Shown here: positions 62,330 through 64,000 of the stretch, piece by piece
Layout of the letters: each line of letters opens with the position of its first letter
Numbering within the stretch: position 1 is the stretch's first letter
From: Atriophallophorus winterbourni
Lineage: Eukaryota > Platyhelminthes > Trematoda > Plagiorchiida > Microphallidae
Assembly: GCA_013407085.1 (NCBI GenBank)
Contig: JACCGJ010011207.1
Span: 1-64,000, forward strand
Length of the DNA: 64,000 nucleotides
Direction: 5' to 3'
Translations under genes and position numbers: made by a program
Notes under the pieces: model-generated
What the model was told of the DNA's origin: nothing
Database searches by the model: none
Seen by the model: only the letters and a program-made list of their open reading frames with translations

Positions 62330-63070
62330 TAATGGTAACCTGATGTGCTACGTGTAAGCAGTATGATGTGAGTCCGATAAGACCTTTAATATCCATTCCT
62401 ACTCCCCTGGAATAACTTGCGTCTAATATGTGATGACGGCGTTTTAGAAGGCTTGCTATGGTATTCAAGCGTCTCTTCCAAGCATGTGACACGAACTACC
62501 AAAGATACTTGTGTGGTGGCTACGGTGAGTGCATGGAAGTTCTCGTTATTCAAATAGCACTCTAGGACTTCATCAACAGAAAGCGCTAGCTTTTGGATCG
62601 ATTTGTTGCCATCTAGCACCAAAATACTAACTTTGACGTTAGCCGGAATGCACGTCAACCACAAGTGTTTCAGAAGTGCATCAGTGATGACGTTACGGTC
62701 AGCCAATTATCTTATAAGCCCTAACAGTTGTGAGGGCTCCCGGTACCCTAACTGTGTAACAATAGCAGATGCTGCAGTCGTGTTCCGTCACAAGCGCCGA
62801 AGCTGTTCAAGTTAGCCTCGTTTAGATGATCGTAGAGAGCGTCTAGTGATTTGTAGTCGAGAACGTCTAACACTGACGTGAACGCAATATCCGGAAACAA
62901 GAACGTTCGAAACGTACGAGCTGCATACTTACTATCGGAGTGCCGGGTGTTTAACCGCATACCGTCAAAGGAATTATGGTCGCGTCATTGGCTTTTAGCC
63001 ACCTCAAGCCCTGTGCAACTAGAAAGGTCGGTTGAGACTTCGATTGGGATGTACGCTATCACTGTACCAA
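62330..63070 (-). pseudogene. gypsy-like gag gene, copy 2
   Basis: Minus strand: RLNTRHSDSKYAARTFRTFL, DVLDYKSLDALYDHLNEANL, NSFGACDGTRLQHLL, then TQLGYREPSQLLGLIR and ADRNVITDALLKHLWLTCIP, ANVKVSILVLDGNKSIQKLA and SVDEVLE. The order LYDHLNEA / RLQHLL / LGYREPSQLL / LLKHLWL is that of gypsy-type gag capsids. One frame change separates the blocks at about 62710. This copy spans the site where element E interrupts copy 1. Confidence 0.6.
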
Positions 63071-63597
63071 ATTTAATCCCTTAGGAGTGAATTCAAAAAT
63101 GATCGAATTGAGGTTCTACTGAGGAAAACCATACCTTAGGGTTAAAAAGACTAAAGGATGGCAGAGTTAAGTTTGAAAAATCGATAACGTCTCCGCCCTC
63201 TGACATTATGAAAAATTTAGATTACTGAATAAAAGTGATTCTCGAAAACCGTAAACGATGCGATGATTCAAATTTCCCGGAATCACTAATCTGCGTAAAC
63301 ATTAATGAATAGCGAGTACATCAGTTGTGTAGTAAACTTTGAATTATATGTCAAAAATGTAATAGCTCACTAATAATGTATCGAACAAAATAGTTTCAAC
63401 GGGCTCACATGTTTGTAGTGTACATGATAAATATTTCTGAGAGAAAAAAAGTTTAGCGGGCTCACCAATCTCTGGTGGCAACGTCCAATAGTTCAATAGT
63501 TCATTACGATATACGACCAAACGAACGTACAACCACATGGAGGATTGAGCGGTGGGTCGAAAAACCATGAAAAAAATGTTTGAGTTTCCATTTATGG

Positions 63598-63655
63598 TAT
63601 ATGGTATGGAAGCACAAGCATGATCCAGGCAACGTGTCGCACACTCAGAGACTTA
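63598..63655 (-). repeat. R1 repeat, short piece
   Basis: GGTATGGAAGCACAAGCATG to ACACTCAGAGACT, inserted between GAGTTTCCA and CTTATAGCGGGCCAC; copy 1 has these two flanks joined at about 17540-17555. Confidence 0.7.
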
Positions 63656-64000
63656 TAGCGGGCCACAATAACGCTTTGCCTGCACCGTCAATGAATTTTT
63701 GTGGCATTCGGACAGTAGGGTGTCAACCCGGGAGACAGATATCCACCGCATCTTCCGAAATGGGGTCCGATATTGGGATCTGGAAGAGCAATAAAACTAG
63801 CAATGAGATAGCGGGGTTTTGACGAAAATGGTTCGGACCTCATCTGGCGTGAACTTTTCCTGATTAATCACCCTGATTGCAATGCAAGATTTGATAGTTC
63901 ACCGTTTTTTAGCGCTATCAAGTAGATAATCTGAAAGCTAGAGTTTTGCTTTTTATACACAACTATTATTTAAATGACCTCTTACCGTACTGGTGAAGAG

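Larger units (their letters stand above)
60985..64000 (-). mobile_element. gypsy-type gag-only LTR element, copy 2 (cut by window end)
   Basis: 60985-61125 and 63862-64000 are direct repeats of each other (GCAAGATT, TAGTTCACC, GCTAGAGTT, TATACACAACT, GACCTCT), consistent with two LTRs, the second running off the window. 61010-61970 matches copy 1. Between the repeats only a gag-like gene is found. R1 repeats are inserted at 62035-62325 and 63598-63655. Confidence 0.65.

Overview
This is a eukaryotic, intron-bearing, transposon-rich window. Two conserved protein genes can be read across their splice junctions. They lie tail to tail and everything around them, including most of their introns, is mobile-element debris. 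The mix of CR1-like and RTE-like LINEs, BEL/Pao and Ty3/gypsy-type LTR elements, Penelope-like elements (PLEs) and hammerhead-ribozyme repeats, together with a gene whose 5' introns are only 29-35 bp while its later introns are kilobases long, points to a parasitic flatworm, most likely a digenean trematode. That placement is inference; I do not name a species.

Layout. 1-2580: 3' half of a BEL/Pao retrotransposon. 3190-9740: LINE remnants in both orientations, several nested. 10200-17900: a gag-only gypsy-type element (minus) into which a nearly full-length CR1 LINE (10597-15275, minus) and a ~560 bp repeat (element E, 16080-16636) have inserted; a paralogue at 60985-64000 preserves both empty sites. 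17890-20400: CR1 remnant and SINE-like repeats (family R1).

20450-36005 (+): UTP25/DEF, a small-subunit processome (18S rRNA maturation) protein. Thirteen coding exons are in consistent phase; the N-terminal exons are probably missing or lie upstream. 36338-48684 (-): a complete six-exon core 1 beta-1,3-galactosyltransferase (C1GALT1-like), 324 residues, one GC-AG intron. The two stop codons are 332 bp apart. Introns of both genes hold R1 SINEs, element E, RTE/CR1 tails, PLE terminal repeats and at least ten hammerhead-like motifs.

48770-57000: three PLE copies with inverted terminal repeats or an internal inversion, plus CR1 fragments. 57010-60968: a nearly full-length CR1-like LINE (+). 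60985-end: the second gag-only gypsy-type element, continuing past the window.

The most unusual content is the set of self-cleaving-ribozyme repeats. One copy at 33406-33447 satisfies the hammerhead core and all three stems. Others form a tandem pair and a monomer junction as in retrozymes, and a 203 bp palindrome carries one hammerhead-like motif on each strand in what looks like a PLE terminal repeat.
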